DNA of 64,000 nt from Prolixibacteraceae bacterium (lineage in GTDB: Bacteria > Bacteroidota > Bacteroidia > Bacteroidales > Prolixibacteraceae), in the NCBI GenBank assembly GCA_009773765.1, contig WTWZ01000002.1, positions 1-64,000 on the forward strand, given 5' to 3'. The notes below the pieces were generated by a model. The model made no database searches. It was not told where the DNA came from and worked only from the letters and a program-made list of their open reading frames with translations. Shown here piece after piece: positions 1-8,562 of the stretch (positions are counted from its first letter, which is position 1; the number at the start of each line of letters is the position of its first letter). The translations under genes were made by a program, and so were the position numbers.

Positions 1-630
1 AGAAGGGAAAGGTCGAAAGACGGGTTTAACAAAACAAATAGAAGAGGACTTAAAGGTTCAAGTTTTAAAAACTCCGTCAGAACTTGGCTATACACAAGCA
101 ACCTGGGATGGGAAATTGGTTTGCAAGTACATAAACGACACGTATTCTCTTACTATTGCTGTACGGACTGCCCAGGATTGGATGCACAAAATCGGATTTA
201 CAAGACAGCGGCCACGATATCGTTTTAACAAAGCAGATTAAGCACTGAATGAGCAGTTTAAGGCAGATGTTAAAAAAAAATCAATGAACAAAAGGACGAT
301 GAAGTAATTGTATTTTCGGATGAAGCAGGAATATCATTAAGACCAAAGTTGGGTTCTGTTTGGTCATTAAAGGGACAACAGCCGATTGTGCCAGCCAACA
401 GTAGTTGGACAAGGGTAACCCTTCCCTGATTTGCAGGCCCATTCATAGGGACAATAATGGTAAACACAATGCCAAAAGGTAATTCAGAAAATTTCGTAAA
501 ACAGTTAGAACTAATTTTGGATGCTAACAAAGAGAAGAGATTTGTATTGTTTGAAACCGCAGAAAAATGTTGGGATGCAATTAAAAACCATTTTGCAAAT
601 TTATCCTCAGAGCAAATAGTGAGATTATGC
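1..630 (+). pseudogene. IS630-family transposase relic
   Basis: The remains of an IS630/Tc1-like transposase enter from the left edge. Positions 2-238 encode a winged-helix segment ending in residues such as TAQDWMHKIGFT and RQRPRYRF, then an in-frame TAA at 239-241. Reading continues in the same frame to a run of nine A at about 272-280, after which the frame shifts. The next segment has the DDE-domain start VIVFSDEAGISLRP, a TGA at 427-429, and a further piece with FVKQLELIL. The part that should carry the second Asp and the PPYSPELNP block is deleted: the text jumps to AEKCWDAIKNHFAN. No terminal inverted repeat was found. Several stops plus an internal deletion make this a dead element. 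Confidence 0.85.
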
Positions 631-648
631 TGCTTGCCAACAGTTTAA

Positions 649-980
649 ACCTGGCAAACAACTGCAAAATTTCTCGGGTTTTCGGCAAAAAACCGTCATC
701 CTGAAAACAATTTAAAAACCGAAGCTGATAAAAACCTTTGGGCAATTTTTGAAGCCGGTGTTATAACGGATACACTGATTCAGGAAAACAAAAACCGGGT
801 TACTGCAACCCCATTAAAACAGCCATGCCAGCTTGTTTGAAATGCCACGGGGTTACGGGCAATGATATTGATCGGGCAACGTCCGAAAAACTGCAAAAAT
901 TCTATCCCAATGATTTGGCAACTGGTTACCAGTTAGACGATTTCAGGGGTTTATGGAAATTTGAGATTGAAACTAACTGA
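649..980 (+). pseudogene. 3' remnant of a DUF3365 (Tll0287-like) c-type haem protein
   Basis: The stretch after the transposase relic encodes, in frame 1, residues resembling the RNP.N motif of DUF3365 proteins (FSAKNRHPENN, then ADKNLWAIFEAG). After a frameshift near 805-820 the third frame gives PIKTAMPACLKCHG with a CXXCH haem-attachment motif, then YPNDLATGYQLDDFRGLW and a stop at 978-980. These proteins are periplasmic haem-binding sensors or redox proteins. The 5' half is gone and the IS630 relic abuts the break, so insertion followed by decay is the simple explanation. The family call rests on motif recall. Confidence 0.7.
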
Positions 981-1150
981 TGTTTTTTGCTGTTCAAAGC
1001 CCGTTTAGGCTGAAATATCTTATCCTTAAAAATTTTCCTTAAAAAATCAGCCTTATTGTATTTGTTTTACGGTAGTTCTTCGATTTTGACTTTATCAACC
1101 TTTTTCCACCTTTGCTGTTTTATTGCTGAAAACAACATTTTCAAGAAATC

Positions 1151-1579
1151 ATGGATTATACAATTTCAAAATATTTTCCCGGCATACGTCCGCAGGTTAC
1201 TCTTCCCTCTCCTCAAATATTTATTTTGCTGAAAGAGGAAGGAATCCGGAAAATGGTAAGCGACCATTACGATTTATTAAAAGAAAGTGCGATTCAGGAT
1301 TTGTTTCCGAAAAATCGAATCGCACTTGAAAAAGCCAAGGAACATTCAGCAGATTTTTTTATCCAGATATGCGGCGGCCCCGACTTTTTTAACCAAAATC
1401 GCGGCCAGCCCCGGTTGAACCAACGTCATCTGCCGTTCAAAATAACAGCCGAAGCCCGCGAAGTTTGGCTCAACTGCTATAAAACGGTTTTGCAAAAACT
1501 CGAATTGCCTGGAGAGGTTCTTCTTTCGTTCTGGAATTATCTCGACGTTTTTTCAAAATGGATGGTAAATTCCTACTAA
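1151..1579 (+). CDS. Truncated haemoglobin-like globin
   Basis: The 142-residue product has the layout of bacterial truncated haemoglobins: an N-terminal helix, a central CGGPDFFNQNRG segment, PRLNQRHLPFKI, and REVWLNCYKTVL. The His in the RH.PF block is the likely proximal haem ligand. Such proteins bind O2 or NO and act in detoxification or electron transfer in the cytoplasm. An overlapping 68-residue frame at 1123-1329 is a shadow. The gene is intact although both neighbours are relics, which suggests it is under selection. Which globin subgroup it belongs to cannot be settled by eye. Confidence 0.8.
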   Translation: MDYTISKYFPGIRPQVTLPSPQIFILLKEEGIRKMVSDHYDLLKESAIQDLFPKNRIALEKAKEHSADFFIQICGGPDFFNQNRGQPRLNQRHLPFKITAEAREVWLNCYKTVLQKLELPGEVLLSFWNYLDVFSKWMVNSY

Positions 1580-1624
1580 CCAACCTTTTTTTGTAGCAAT
1601 TCAAAATTTTCATAACAATCAACA

Positions 1625-2099
1625 TTGATACTTTTTAAAATAACAAGCAATCTGTTTACCTTTTTGGCGGTTGCCTTTTTTATGTCATGTTCAAGCGGTC
1701 AAAAAAAATGCAAATCAGGGTAAAACTGCTTCTGAAAAATCTGCGGTAAAACCACTTGAAATTAATTCCGAAGAAAAACTTTTATTAAACTATCTGAAAG
1801 AAAACGGAGATTTCGTGAAAAGCCGCTATTTTCCCTCTTTAATAAAGGCCGAATTGGTTTTTGAAGAGTTAAACGGGAACATTCATGTAATTGATTTGCC
1901 CGGACCAGATTAGTATGCAGAAGGACATATTAAAGGAGCAGTTAAAGTTGATTTTGAAGATTTTCCTGAATATTTCATGACCAAAATAAAGCCATTTGAA
2001 TTTGGCTAAATTGTGCTGGTATGTTAGTCCGGCCAGATTTCGGTTTATACTGCATCGCTCCCGGGGTTAATTGGCTATTGGAATAATTATGCCATGCGC
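1625..2099 (+). pseudogene. Broken rhodanese-domain lipoprotein
   Basis: A lipoprotein signal with the lipobox-like run FLAVAFFMSC is encoded from about 1625 (a TTG; no ATG is left). A run of eight A near 1702 shifts the frame. The next frame reads a rhodanese domain, NIHVIDLPGPD, hits TAG at 1912-1914, and continues as YAEGHIKGAVKVDF. Two further stops follow (a TAA, and a TAG where the catalytic VC.SGQ loop lies). The text ends as YWNNYAMR directly at the stop codon of the convergent ATPase gene, so the 3' end is also lost. Intact relatives are periplasmic sulfurtransferase-like lipoproteins. Confidence 0.75.
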
Positions 2100-3353
2100 T
2101 TATGCACCAAGAGAAGCAATCGAAATCACATTTATTCCGTCGGTACGCGTATAACTGATGCCTGTTCCTATAATGATATTCAGCGACTTAGGCTGTTTTA
2201 CCTTTTCAGTATTTAAAACCGAAACCAACTTTTTAAGGTTTGTTGCTGCTTCTTCAATTTGTCCGGTACCAAGTTTAATTTCGAAGGCAAGCCAGTCGCC
2301 ATTGTATTTTTGCACGATGGCATCAACTTCCAAACCTCCCGAATCGCGGTAATAATAAACTTTTGCGTCGTTTGCCTGGGCATAAACCCTGAGTTCATGA
2401 ACAACCAAAGACTCAAAAAGAAAGCCGGTGAAATTAAGGTCAGCAAGCAATGAATCCTTATCGGCGCCAATTGCTGCAACCGAAATAGAAACATCGTTAA
2501 AATGGCGTTTAGGCGCTTTTCGCAACGATGCGGTGGAGCGGATGTGTGTATTCCATGCCGGTTGCTCTTCCGTAATCATCAGTCTGTCAAGCGCATCAAG
2601 ATAGTCGTAGATTGTGGGTCGCGAAAGGATACTGTTTTCTTTTTCACCAACATCAGCCACTATTGTTGAAATTTCGACAATAGTGGCGGTATTTCTGGCA
2701 AGCGAACGCAAAAGGTTCCGCACTTTTACCGGGTCGCGTTTTATATCTGAAACCCGGCTCATATCAACTTCGGTAAGTAATTCAATGTATGCCCGGTTCA
2801 AATCCATTGCCTGAGTCATGTTTTTTCCAATCAAAGCAGGGAATCCGCCGATAATTATTTTCTCGATAATAAATTCCAAATCAGTGGGTTTGTCATCAAC
2901 ATCTGCTCCAGCTCCTTCAAACAAACTTTTCATGCTTATTTTTCCGGAAGAAAAACCAAGTTCCAGCCATGTCATTGTTCTCATATCGAGGATTGTAAAC
3001 CTGCCTGCCCCCGAGTGCATCTTTATGTTTTCTTCAGGATTTGCCGAACCGGTGAGTATGAATTGTGCCGTTTGCTGGCGGTCATCAATTTCGTGCCTGA
3101 TATAATCCCATAGTTTTGGTTGTACCTGCCATTCGTCAATCAGCCGGGGAGTTTCGCCAATCAAAAGCCTTTTCGGCGATGTTGCCATCAACGCCGGAAC
3201 TTGTTCGTCCCTGTCAACACGTAAAATGCTACAAGCAATCTGCTTTGCCGATTCTGTTTTTCCACAAGCTTTTGCCCCTCGGACAAGCACTGCCCCTGAA
3301 GAATTCAATTTACGGGTTAATTCGCTGTCTGTTATTCGCTTAATATAAGCCAT
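2100..3353 (-). CDS. AAA_14/DUF4143 family ATPase
   Basis: The 417-residue protein has a Walker A motif GAKACGKT near residue 26, a Walker B-like segment RLIDEWQ near 93 and sensor-like LTGSANP near 122. A C-terminal DUF4143 region follows (about 200-360), ending in a PD-(D/E)XK-like core with EVDAIVQ and FEIKLG. This is a very common but functionally obscure family of stand-alone ATPases in Bacteroidota. The gene stands alone between a rhodanese relic and ubiX. Four 23-bp direct repeats start 12 bp upstream of its ATG and probably serve as operator sites. The alternate frame 2213-2494 is a shadow. Confidence 0.85.
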   Translation of the reverse strand: MAYIKRITDSELTRKLNSSGAVLVRGAKACGKTESAKQIACSILRVDRDEQVPALMATSPKRLLIGETPRLIDEWQVQPKLWDYIRHEIDDRQQTAQFILTGSANPEENIKMHSGAGRFTILDMRTMTWLELGFSSGKISMKSLFEGAGADVDDKPTDLEFIIEKIIIGGFPALIGKNMTQAMDLNRAYIELLTEVDMSRVSDIKRDPVKVRNLLRSLARNTATIVEISTIVADVGEKENSILSRPTIYDYLDALDRLMITEEQPAWNTHIRSTASLRKAPKRHFNDVSISVAAIGADKDSLLADLNFTGFLFESLVVHELRVYAQANDAKVYYYRDSGGLEVDAIVQKYNGDWLAFEIKLGTGQIEEAATNLKKLVSVLNTEKVKQPKSLNIIIGTGISYTRTDGINVISIASLGA

Positions 3354-3364
3354 ATTCTTGTCGC

Positions 3365-3456
3365 TTTACATTTTTTGAGCAAAGCAATTTACATTATTTG
3401 AGCGAAATACTTTACATTTTTTGAGTAATATATTTTACATTTTTTGAATGTAACCA
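3365..3456. repeat. Four 23-bp direct repeats upstream of the ATPase gene
   Basis: Copies start at 3365, 3388, 3411 and 3434, exactly 23 bp apart. The first 15 bases of each copy are TTTACATTTTTTGAG with at most one change, and the last 8 bases vary. The spacing puts every core on the same DNA face about two helical turns apart. The array lies in the upstream region of the minus-strand ATPase gene and downstream of nothing else, so it is best read as an iterated protein-binding site or promoter element. Confidence 0.85.
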
Positions 3457-3473
3457 TAAACTCGATTAAAAAA

Positions 3474-4052
3474 TCAATCCTTTGTTTCGATTTCTTCACC
3501 CCATCGATATGAATCCAATTCAAATCCACCCAACGCCAAAATACGCTCAACAACTGTTTCAACGGCTTGTTCCAGGGTTTCGGGTTTGCTGTAAAACGAA
3601 GGAATTGCCGGACAAATAATTCCCCCTGCAAGTGTAATGGTTTTCATGTTTTCAATATGTATTAAACTGAACGGGGTTTCGCGCGGGACTACAATCAGTT
3701 TTCTTCTTTCCTTTAACATCACATCGGCTGCGCGGGTAATCAGGTCGTCAGAAATTCCGTTGGCAATCCGGCCAAGCGTTCCCATCGAACAAGGACATAT
3801 AATTAAAGTGTCGAAAGTGGACGAGCCTGAAGCAAAAGGGGCATAAAAATCATCCTTTTCATAAACCCTGAAGGGAAAAACCGGTTCGAAAGCATCTTTC
3901 AATTCGTACTTCCAGATATCTTTTGCATTGGTTGAAAAAACAATGGCAACCTCATTCAACTGGTTTTTTATTTTCCGTAATTTATTGAAAAGCATGGAGG
4001 CATAAATAGCCCCGCTGGCGCCGGTTACTGCTACTACAATATTTCTTTTCAT
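3474..4052 (-). CDS. ubiX: UbiX family flavin prenyltransferase
   Basis: This 192-residue flavoprotein begins MKRNIVVAVTGASGA, the UbiX Rossmann start with the FMN-binding GASG loop. It continues with IICPCSMGTLGRIANGISDD, LIVVPRETPFSLIH and a C-terminal PSFYSKPETLEQ, all diagnostic of UbiX/Pad1. The enzyme prenylates FMN to make the cofactor of UbiD-type decarboxylases. No UbiD is present in the window. The gene follows the outer-membrane barrel gene by 6 bases and the sirtuin gene before it, so the three probably form one transcript. Length is normal for the family. Confidence 0.92.
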   Translation of the reverse strand: MKRNIVVAVTGASGAIYASMLFNKLRKIKNQLNEVAIVFSTNAKDIWKYELKDAFEPVFPFRVYEKDDFYAPFASGSSTFDTLIICPCSMGTLGRIANGISDDLITRAADVMLKERRKLIVVPRETPFSLIHIENMKTITLAGGIICPAIPSFYSKPETLEQAVETVVERILALGGFELDSYRWGEEIETKD

Positions 4053-4058
4053 AAAATT

Positions 4059-4667
4059 TTATCTGCTAATCTGGTAGTACAAAGCCAGTGTTATTACATT
4101 GTTAAACTGGTTGTTTTGCCAGTAATAATTGGTATTTACAGGTTTCCCCCTGATTGGCAGTACCGATAATCCCATTCGTAAATCGGCTTTAAGATTATCC
4201 AAAAAGTCGAACTGAAAACCAACAAAGGGTTTCAAATCAATTGTGTTAAATGCATTTTGATCTTCAATTGCGAATTCTCCATAGTTGTCAAATTCTTTCG
4301 CACCTATTAAAAATCCTGTTGACAATCCTGCAAGTATTGAACCCCTGTCGTTGGTTCGAAATGCCATATAAACAGGGAGATCGATGTAGCTTAGCCGCAT
4401 GATGTATTTTTCAGGATCTTTAGTGGTCACTTTTTTTCTGGCACCTTTTTGGGAATATTTGATTTCGAAAGCAGCAAAAATTGCAGGTACAATATCTGTT
4501 TCAACATAAAAACCTGCCACTACCCCAGGCTTATGATAACCTTTATAAGTATCGCCTTCAACCTGCGATGCATTATACCCAACAATGGCGCCGCCATCAA
4601 AACGCTGCGCAAATGCCACATTTACAATCAACAAGAACATTGTTGAGGCAAATAATTTTTTAGTCAT
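4059..4667 (-). CDS. Outer-membrane beta-barrel protein (PorT-like)
   Basis: The 202-residue product starts with a signal peptide (KLFASTMFLLIVNVAFAQ). The rest alternates hydrophobic and polar residues as expected for an 8-stranded barrel. It opens with RFDGGAIVGYNASQVEGD and closes with VITLALYYQISR, typical of the OMP_b-brl_2/PorT-like family. The start codon directly abuts the stop of the sirtuin gene. Its role is unknown; the family includes porins and assembly factors. Nothing in the sequence suggests what it transports. Confidence 0.75.
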   Translation of the reverse strand: MTKKLFASTMFLLIVNVAFAQRFDGGAIVGYNASQVEGDTYKGYHKPGVVAGFYVETDIVPAIFAAFEIKYSQKGARKKVTTKDPEKYIMRLSYIDLPVYMAFRTNDRGSILAGLSTGFLIGAKEFDNYGEFAIEDQNAFNTIDLKPFVGFQFDFLDNLKADLRMGLSVLPIRGKPVNTNYYWQNNQFNNVITLALYYQISR

Positions 4668-5354
4668 TTATCGTAGTTTTTCGAGTTTCTGTTTTAATAT
4701 CTCAACTCCAACACTGGCTTTTACATCAATGTAAACTACATTTTTCAGCGCTGTTTCAGGCCGGATGGGATCTACAACAAAAACCGGCGCATGGTGTTTA
4801 GCGTAATGCACCAGCCCGGCAGCGGGGTAAACTGCCAGCGAGGTACCGATTACCACAATAATATCGGCGTTTTCAACCAGTGGGATGGCATCGTACATTG
4901 CTGGCACTGCTTCGCCAAACCACACAATATGCGGCCGCAACTGGCTTCCTTTCTCACACAGGCCGCCCATTTTCAGTTCCCATCCATCAAGGGTGTAAAT
5001 TAAATCAGGGTCGATGGTGCTCCGTACTTTTTTTAGCTCGCCGTGTAAATGGATTATTTTTGTGCTGCCTGCCCGTTCGTGCAAATCGTCAACATTTTGG
5101 GTAATTACCGACACATCAAACCATTTCTCCAAATCAGCAATTCCATAATGCCCGGCATTTGGTTTTGCATCAAGTAACTGTTTGCGGCGCTGGTTGTAAA
5201 AGTCCATAACCAGCTCCGGGTTCCGGTACCAGCCATCAATGCTGGCAACATCTTCAACGGCATAATTTTCCCAAAGCCCGTCCATGTCGCGAAAGGTTTT
5301 CAACCCGCTTTCCTGACTAATTCCGGCACCCGAAAGCACAACCAGTTTTTTCAT
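4668..5354 (-). CDS. cobB: Sir2-family NAD-dependent protein deacylase
   Basis: The protein (228 residues from the ATG at 5354; an upstream ATG at 5369 adds five) has the sirtuin NAD motifs GAGISQESGLKTFRD, TQNVDDLHERAG and the catalytic HLHGEL. The segment YNQRR supplies the Y-x-x-R pair that marks class III sirtuins, which remove acidic acyl groups such as succinyl. The two CxxC zinc-binding pairs are absent: only one Cys lies in that region (GGLCEKGSQLRPH). I chose the ATG at 5354 because family members start at KKLVVLSGAGIS. It is first of a probable three-gene unit with the barrel gene and ubiX. Confidence 0.88.
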   Translation of the reverse strand: MKKLVVLSGAGISQESGLKTFRDMDGLWENYAVEDVASIDGWYRNPELVMDFYNQRRKQLLDAKPNAGHYGIADLEKWFDVSVITQNVDDLHERAGSTKIIHLHGELKKVRSTIDPDLIYTLDGWELKMGGLCEKGSQLRPHIVWFGEAVPAMYDAIPLVENADIIVVIGTSLAVYPAAGLVHYAKHHAPVFVVDPIRPETALKNVVYIDVKASVGVEILKQKLEKLR

Positions 5355-5426
5355 TTGCTTTAAATTCATTCAGGCTTAAAGATAAATGAAAATATACTAT
5401 TTTTAGAACAATAAATAGTTTTAGCT

Positions 5427-5993
5427 ATGGCAAAAAAAGTATATCAACTTAAAATTACATTAAAAGGCATTAGCCCAGCGATTTGGAGGAGGATTTTAGT
5501 AAAACCTGATATATCGTTGGTTGATTTTCACCGGATAATCCAAACTACAATGGGATGGACAAATTCTCATTTGCACTTATTTAAAAATGGGCATGAGGAA
5601 TATTCGCCTGCCGAATTTGAGGTAGAGGACACTAAAAATTCAAGGGCTTTCAAACTGAACAAATTATTAAAACACGTAAATGATCGGATTTTATATGAAT
5701 ACGATTTTGGAGATGGATGGGAGCATAATATTTTACTGGAAAAAATTGTTGAAGTTGATGATAAAGAGCAAATTCCAAAATGTTTGAAGGGAAAAAGAAA
5801 TTGCCCTCCTGAAGATTGCGGCGGAATTTGGGGTTACGAAAATTTTCTTCAGATCATTTCAGATCCACAACATGAAGAGTATGAAGAAACGATGGAATGG
5901 GGCGGTGAAGAATTCGATCCGGAATATTTCAACATTGAAGAAATTAACAAATTACTGAGTGAAAAAGATTATGGCTGTATCTGGTTGGAATAA
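5427..5993 (+). CDS. pRiA4b ORF-3-like protein
   Basis: The 188-residue acidic protein begins VYQLKITLKGISPAIWRRIL and contains DFHRIIQTTMGWTNSHLHLF, YEYDFGDGWEH and CPPEDCGGIWGYENFL, the full set of motifs of the PRiA4_ORF3 family. The paired Cys residues with His and Asp may bind a metal. The function of the family is not established; members occur on plasmids and near mobile elements. Here the gene stands alone between the divergent sirtuin gene and dnaG. Confidence 0.88.
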   Translation: MAKKVYQLKITLKGISPAIWRRILVKPDISLVDFHRIIQTTMGWTNSHLHLFKNGHEEYSPAEFEVEDTKNSRAFKLNKLLKHVNDRILYEYDFGDGWEHNILLEKIVEVDDKEQIPKCLKGKRNCPPEDCGGIWGYENFLQIISDPQHEEYEETMEWGGEEFDPEYFNIEEINKLLSEKDYGCIWLE

Positions 5994-6094
5994 AGAAACC
6001 CCAACATTGAAACAAAGATATTTTAACGAATGATAAATGAACGTTAAACTGTTAGCGCCCTTGGTTTGCCCTACCATTCTACATCCAAAACAGT

Positions 6095-6102
6095 TACATT
6101 TG
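6095..6102 (+). promoter_or_regulatory. Bacteroidota -7 element TAcaTTTG before dnaG
   Basis: The octamer TACATTTG fits the Bacteroidota -7 consensus TAnnTTTG. It ends five bases before the preferred dnaG ATG at 6108, which would place the transcript start at or next to the start codon. No convincing -33 TTTG was found at the usual spacing. Confidence 0.5.
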
Positions 6103-6107
6103 CAGCA

Positions 6108-8054
6108 ATGATCGACCATGCTACCATAGAACGGATTATAGATTCAGCGGAGATTTCAGACGTTGTTTCCGATTTTGTTACGCTTCGCAAAAGAGGCGTT
6201 AACATGCTGGGAATGTGCCCTTTTCATAACGAAAAAACACCGTCGTTTACGGTTTCGCCGGCCAAAGGAATTTTTAAATGTTTTGGCTGTGGGAAAGGGG
6301 GCAATTCGGTGAATTTTATAATGGAACACGAAAACCTGACTTACCCCGAAGCTTTGAAATGGCTGGCAAAAAAATACCACATCGACGTGGTTGAGCATGA
6401 AGATACCGAAGAACAGAAACAACTGAATGACGAGCGTGAAAGCCTGATGATTGTTTCGGGGTTTGCACAGAAATATTTTATCCGGTATTTGTGGGAGGAA
6501 AACGAAGGCCGGACCATTGGGTTGAGCTATTTCAGGGAGCGGAGCTTCAGGGACGACACAATGAAAAAGTTCGAAGTTGGATATGCCCCCGACGGAAAAG
6601 CGCCGTTTACCGAAGCTGCTCAAAAAGAAGGATATAAAATTGAATTCCTCGAAAAAACCGGGCTTACCATAAAACGCGACGACTGGATTCGCGACCGTTT
6701 TGCAGGCCGAGTGATGTTCCCGATTCACAATCTTGCCGGCAGGGTTACTGCTTTTGGCGGGCGAATTCTGAAAGAGGATAAAACTGTGGCCAAATACCTC
6801 AACTCGCCTGAGTCGGAAATTTACCACAAAAGCAAGGTTGTTTACGGAATTTTTCAGGCAAAACGCGAGATTTCAAAATTAGATAAATGTTACCTTGTTG
6901 AAGGTTACACCGATGTACTTTCGATGCACCAGGCCGGAATCGAAAATGTGGTTGCCTCGTCGGGCACGGCTTTAACAGTTGATCAGATTCGGTTGATTAA
7001 AAGGTTTACGCCAAATATTACCATTATTTACGACGGCGATGAGGCAGGGATAAAAGCTTCGCTTCGCGGAATTGACCTGGTTTTGGAGGAAGGAATGAAT
7101 GTAAAAGTTCTGCTTCTTCCCGATAAGGAAGATCCCGATTCGTATGCGAAAAAAATGGGCGCTTCGGGTTTCACAAAATACATTCTCGATAACGAAACCG
7201 ATTTTATTCAGTTTAAAACCCGGCTTCTTTTAAAAAGTACTGAAAATGATCCGGTTGCAAAAGCGCGGCTGATTTCCGATGTTATCCGCTCGGTGGCTGT
7301 AATTCCGGATACCATTACACGCTCGGTTTATATTAAGGAATGTAGTAAACTGCTCGATGTAAACGAGGAGGTTTTATATACCGAAGTCCAAAAGCAAAAA
7401 AGAAAACAAAGCGACGACTTAAAAGCAAACGGAATCAGGGAACAAGCGCGAAAATCAGCCCGTCAACCCGAAATTCCGAAAGAAATAGAAATATCGCAAT
7501 TTCTCGAAGAGGAGCTGGTTTTTCTGAGGTTTCTGTTAAAATTCAGCCGTTTTCCGCTTTTTGAACTCGAAGGCGAAACCCCGGGAGAAACTGAATTGAT
7601 AAGCGTTGGCGAATTTATGATTGAAGAGTTGGAAAAAGATGATTTGATTTCGCAAAACGAGTTGTTCAGGATTATTTTTAACGATGTAAAACAGAATTTG
7701 GAGAACGCCGAATTCGACCCGTGGAAACACTTTGTTTATCATTCGAACAGCGAAATAAGTGCGCTGGCAACCGATTTACTTTCTGAAAAATTTATCGAAA
7801 GCAACATTTGGAAAAGGGGCGGCGGTTTCACTGAAAAGGAAGAAGATATTCTCGATTTGCTGGTTCCTAAAATTATTAACGAATACAAAGCCCGTAAAAT
7901 ACGGTTGATGCTGCCCGCCATTGAAGATGAAATTAACCGGGCTTACCTTGAAAACGATTTCGATCGAGTAATCGATGAACAGTCGAAGTACATGAACCTG
8001 AAACGTGTGGAGAAGGATTTGTCGGAAAAGCTGGGAAACCGGGCGATGAATTAA
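6108..8054 (+). CDS. dnaG: DNA primase DnaG
   Basis: The 648-residue primase makes RNA primers for replication. The N-terminal CHC2 zinc finger has C37, H40, C58 and C61 (CPFHNEKT and FKCFGCGKGG). The catalytic core follows, with the TOPRIM domain from about residue 262 (YLVEGYTDVLSMHQ) and the metal-binding YDGDEAG near 307. The C-terminal part is a helicase-interaction region. I start it at MIDHATIERI because family members begin there; the frame is open for 14 more codons upstream. Two short genes follow within 15 bases each, so dnaG may head a transcript. Confidence 0.95.
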   Translation: MIDHATIERIIDSAEISDVVSDFVTLRKRGVNMLGMCPFHNEKTPSFTVSPAKGIFKCFGCGKGGNSVNFIMEHENLTYPEALKWLAKKYHIDVVEHEDTEEQKQLNDERESLMIVSGFAQKYFIRYLWEENEGRTIGLSYFRERSFRDDTMKKFEVGYAPDGKAPFTEAAQKEGYKIEFLEKTGLTIKRDDWIRDRFAGRVMFPIHNLAGRVTAFGGRILKEDKTVAKYLNSPESEIYHKSKVVYGIFQAKREISKLDKCYLVEGYTDVLSMHQAGIENVVASSGTALTVDQIRLIKRFTPNITIIYDGDEAGIKASLRGIDLVLEEGMNVKVLLLPDKEDPDSYAKKMGASGFTKYILDNETDFIQFKTRLLLKSTENDPVAKARLISDVIRSVAVIPDTITRSVYIKECSKLLDVNEEVLYTEVQKQKRKQSDDLKANGIREQARKSARQPEIPKEIEISQFLEEELVFLRFLLKFSRFPLFELEGETPGETELISVGEFMIEELEKDDLISQNELFRIIFNDVKQNLENAEFDPWKHFVYHSNSEISALATDLLSEKFIESNIWKRGGGFTEKEEDILDLLVPKIINEYKARKIRLMLPAIEDEINRAYLENDFDRVIDEQSKYMNLKRVEKDLSEKLGNRAMN

Positions 8055-8060
8055 AAATTG

Positions 8061-8549
8061 ATGATCATGCGAACACTTTTTATTCAAAACAGGGAGGAAA
8101 TCAACGAAATAATCCGCGCATGCAAAACCTGTTATCTGGCCATGTCTGATAACGATTTTCCGTATGTTTTGCCCATGAATTTTGCGTTGGATGGCAATTC
8201 GATAATAATGCACTCGGCACAAAGCGGGAGAATGTGGGAAACTTTGAAGAAAAACCAAAATGTTTGTATCAACTGGATAATTGGCGAAGATTTGGCCTGG
8301 CAGGATGTGAAAGTTGGCTGTAGTTACCGTGTAAAGTCGAAATCGGTTTTGGTGGAAGGAAAGGTTGAATTTGTTGATGATTTTGATGAGAAAACCCGCT
8401 GCCTCCAATTGTTAATGAGTCAATACAGCGATCGCGAATTCAAATTCAGTAAACCTGCGATTGAAAATGTGGGTGTTATAAAAGTTGCTATCGAAAAAAT
8501 TTCGGCAAAGGAATTTGGTGCAAAACCGGTAATGCCGTGGAATAGTTAA
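8061..8549 (+). CDS. PNPOx-like flavin-binding split-barrel protein (NimA-like)
   Basis: The 162-residue product has the split-barrel pattern of the pyridoxamine-phosphate-oxidase-like group: CKTCYLAMSDNDFPYVLPM, then IIMHSAQSGRMWETLKKN and VCINWI near the middle. The C-terminal ISAKEFGAKP is typical of the NimA/putative flavoprotein branch. It probably binds FMN or haem, but the substrate is unknown and true PdxH residues are not evident. The frame can begin at a TTG at 8058 or ATGs at 8061 and 8067. It lies six bases after dnaG. Confidence 0.8.
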   Translation: MIMRTLFIQNREEINEIIRACKTCYLAMSDNDFPYVLPMNFALDGNSIIMHSAQSGRMWETLKKNQNVCINWIIGEDLAWQDVKVGCSYRVKSKSVLVEGKVEFVDDFDEKTRCLQLLMSQYSDREFKFSKPAIENVGVIKVAIEKISAKEFGAKPVMPWNS

Positions 8550-8562
8550 AATTTTAATTCAA

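Noticed and set aside
272-300. Programmed frameshift at the A9 run in the IS630 transposase
   Set aside because: Other in-frame stops and a large internal deletion show the gene is dead, so the shift has no functional meaning here.
3365-3456. Possible CRISPR array
   Set aside because: Repeats are 15-base cores every 23 bp with only 8 variable bases, too short for spacers, and no cas genes are near.
6156-6827. 223-codon minus-strand frame
   Set aside because: Antisense shadow of dnaG without recognisable domains.
7776-8408. 210-codon minus-strand frame
   Set aside because: Antisense to dnaG and the PNPOx-like gene, no family motifs.
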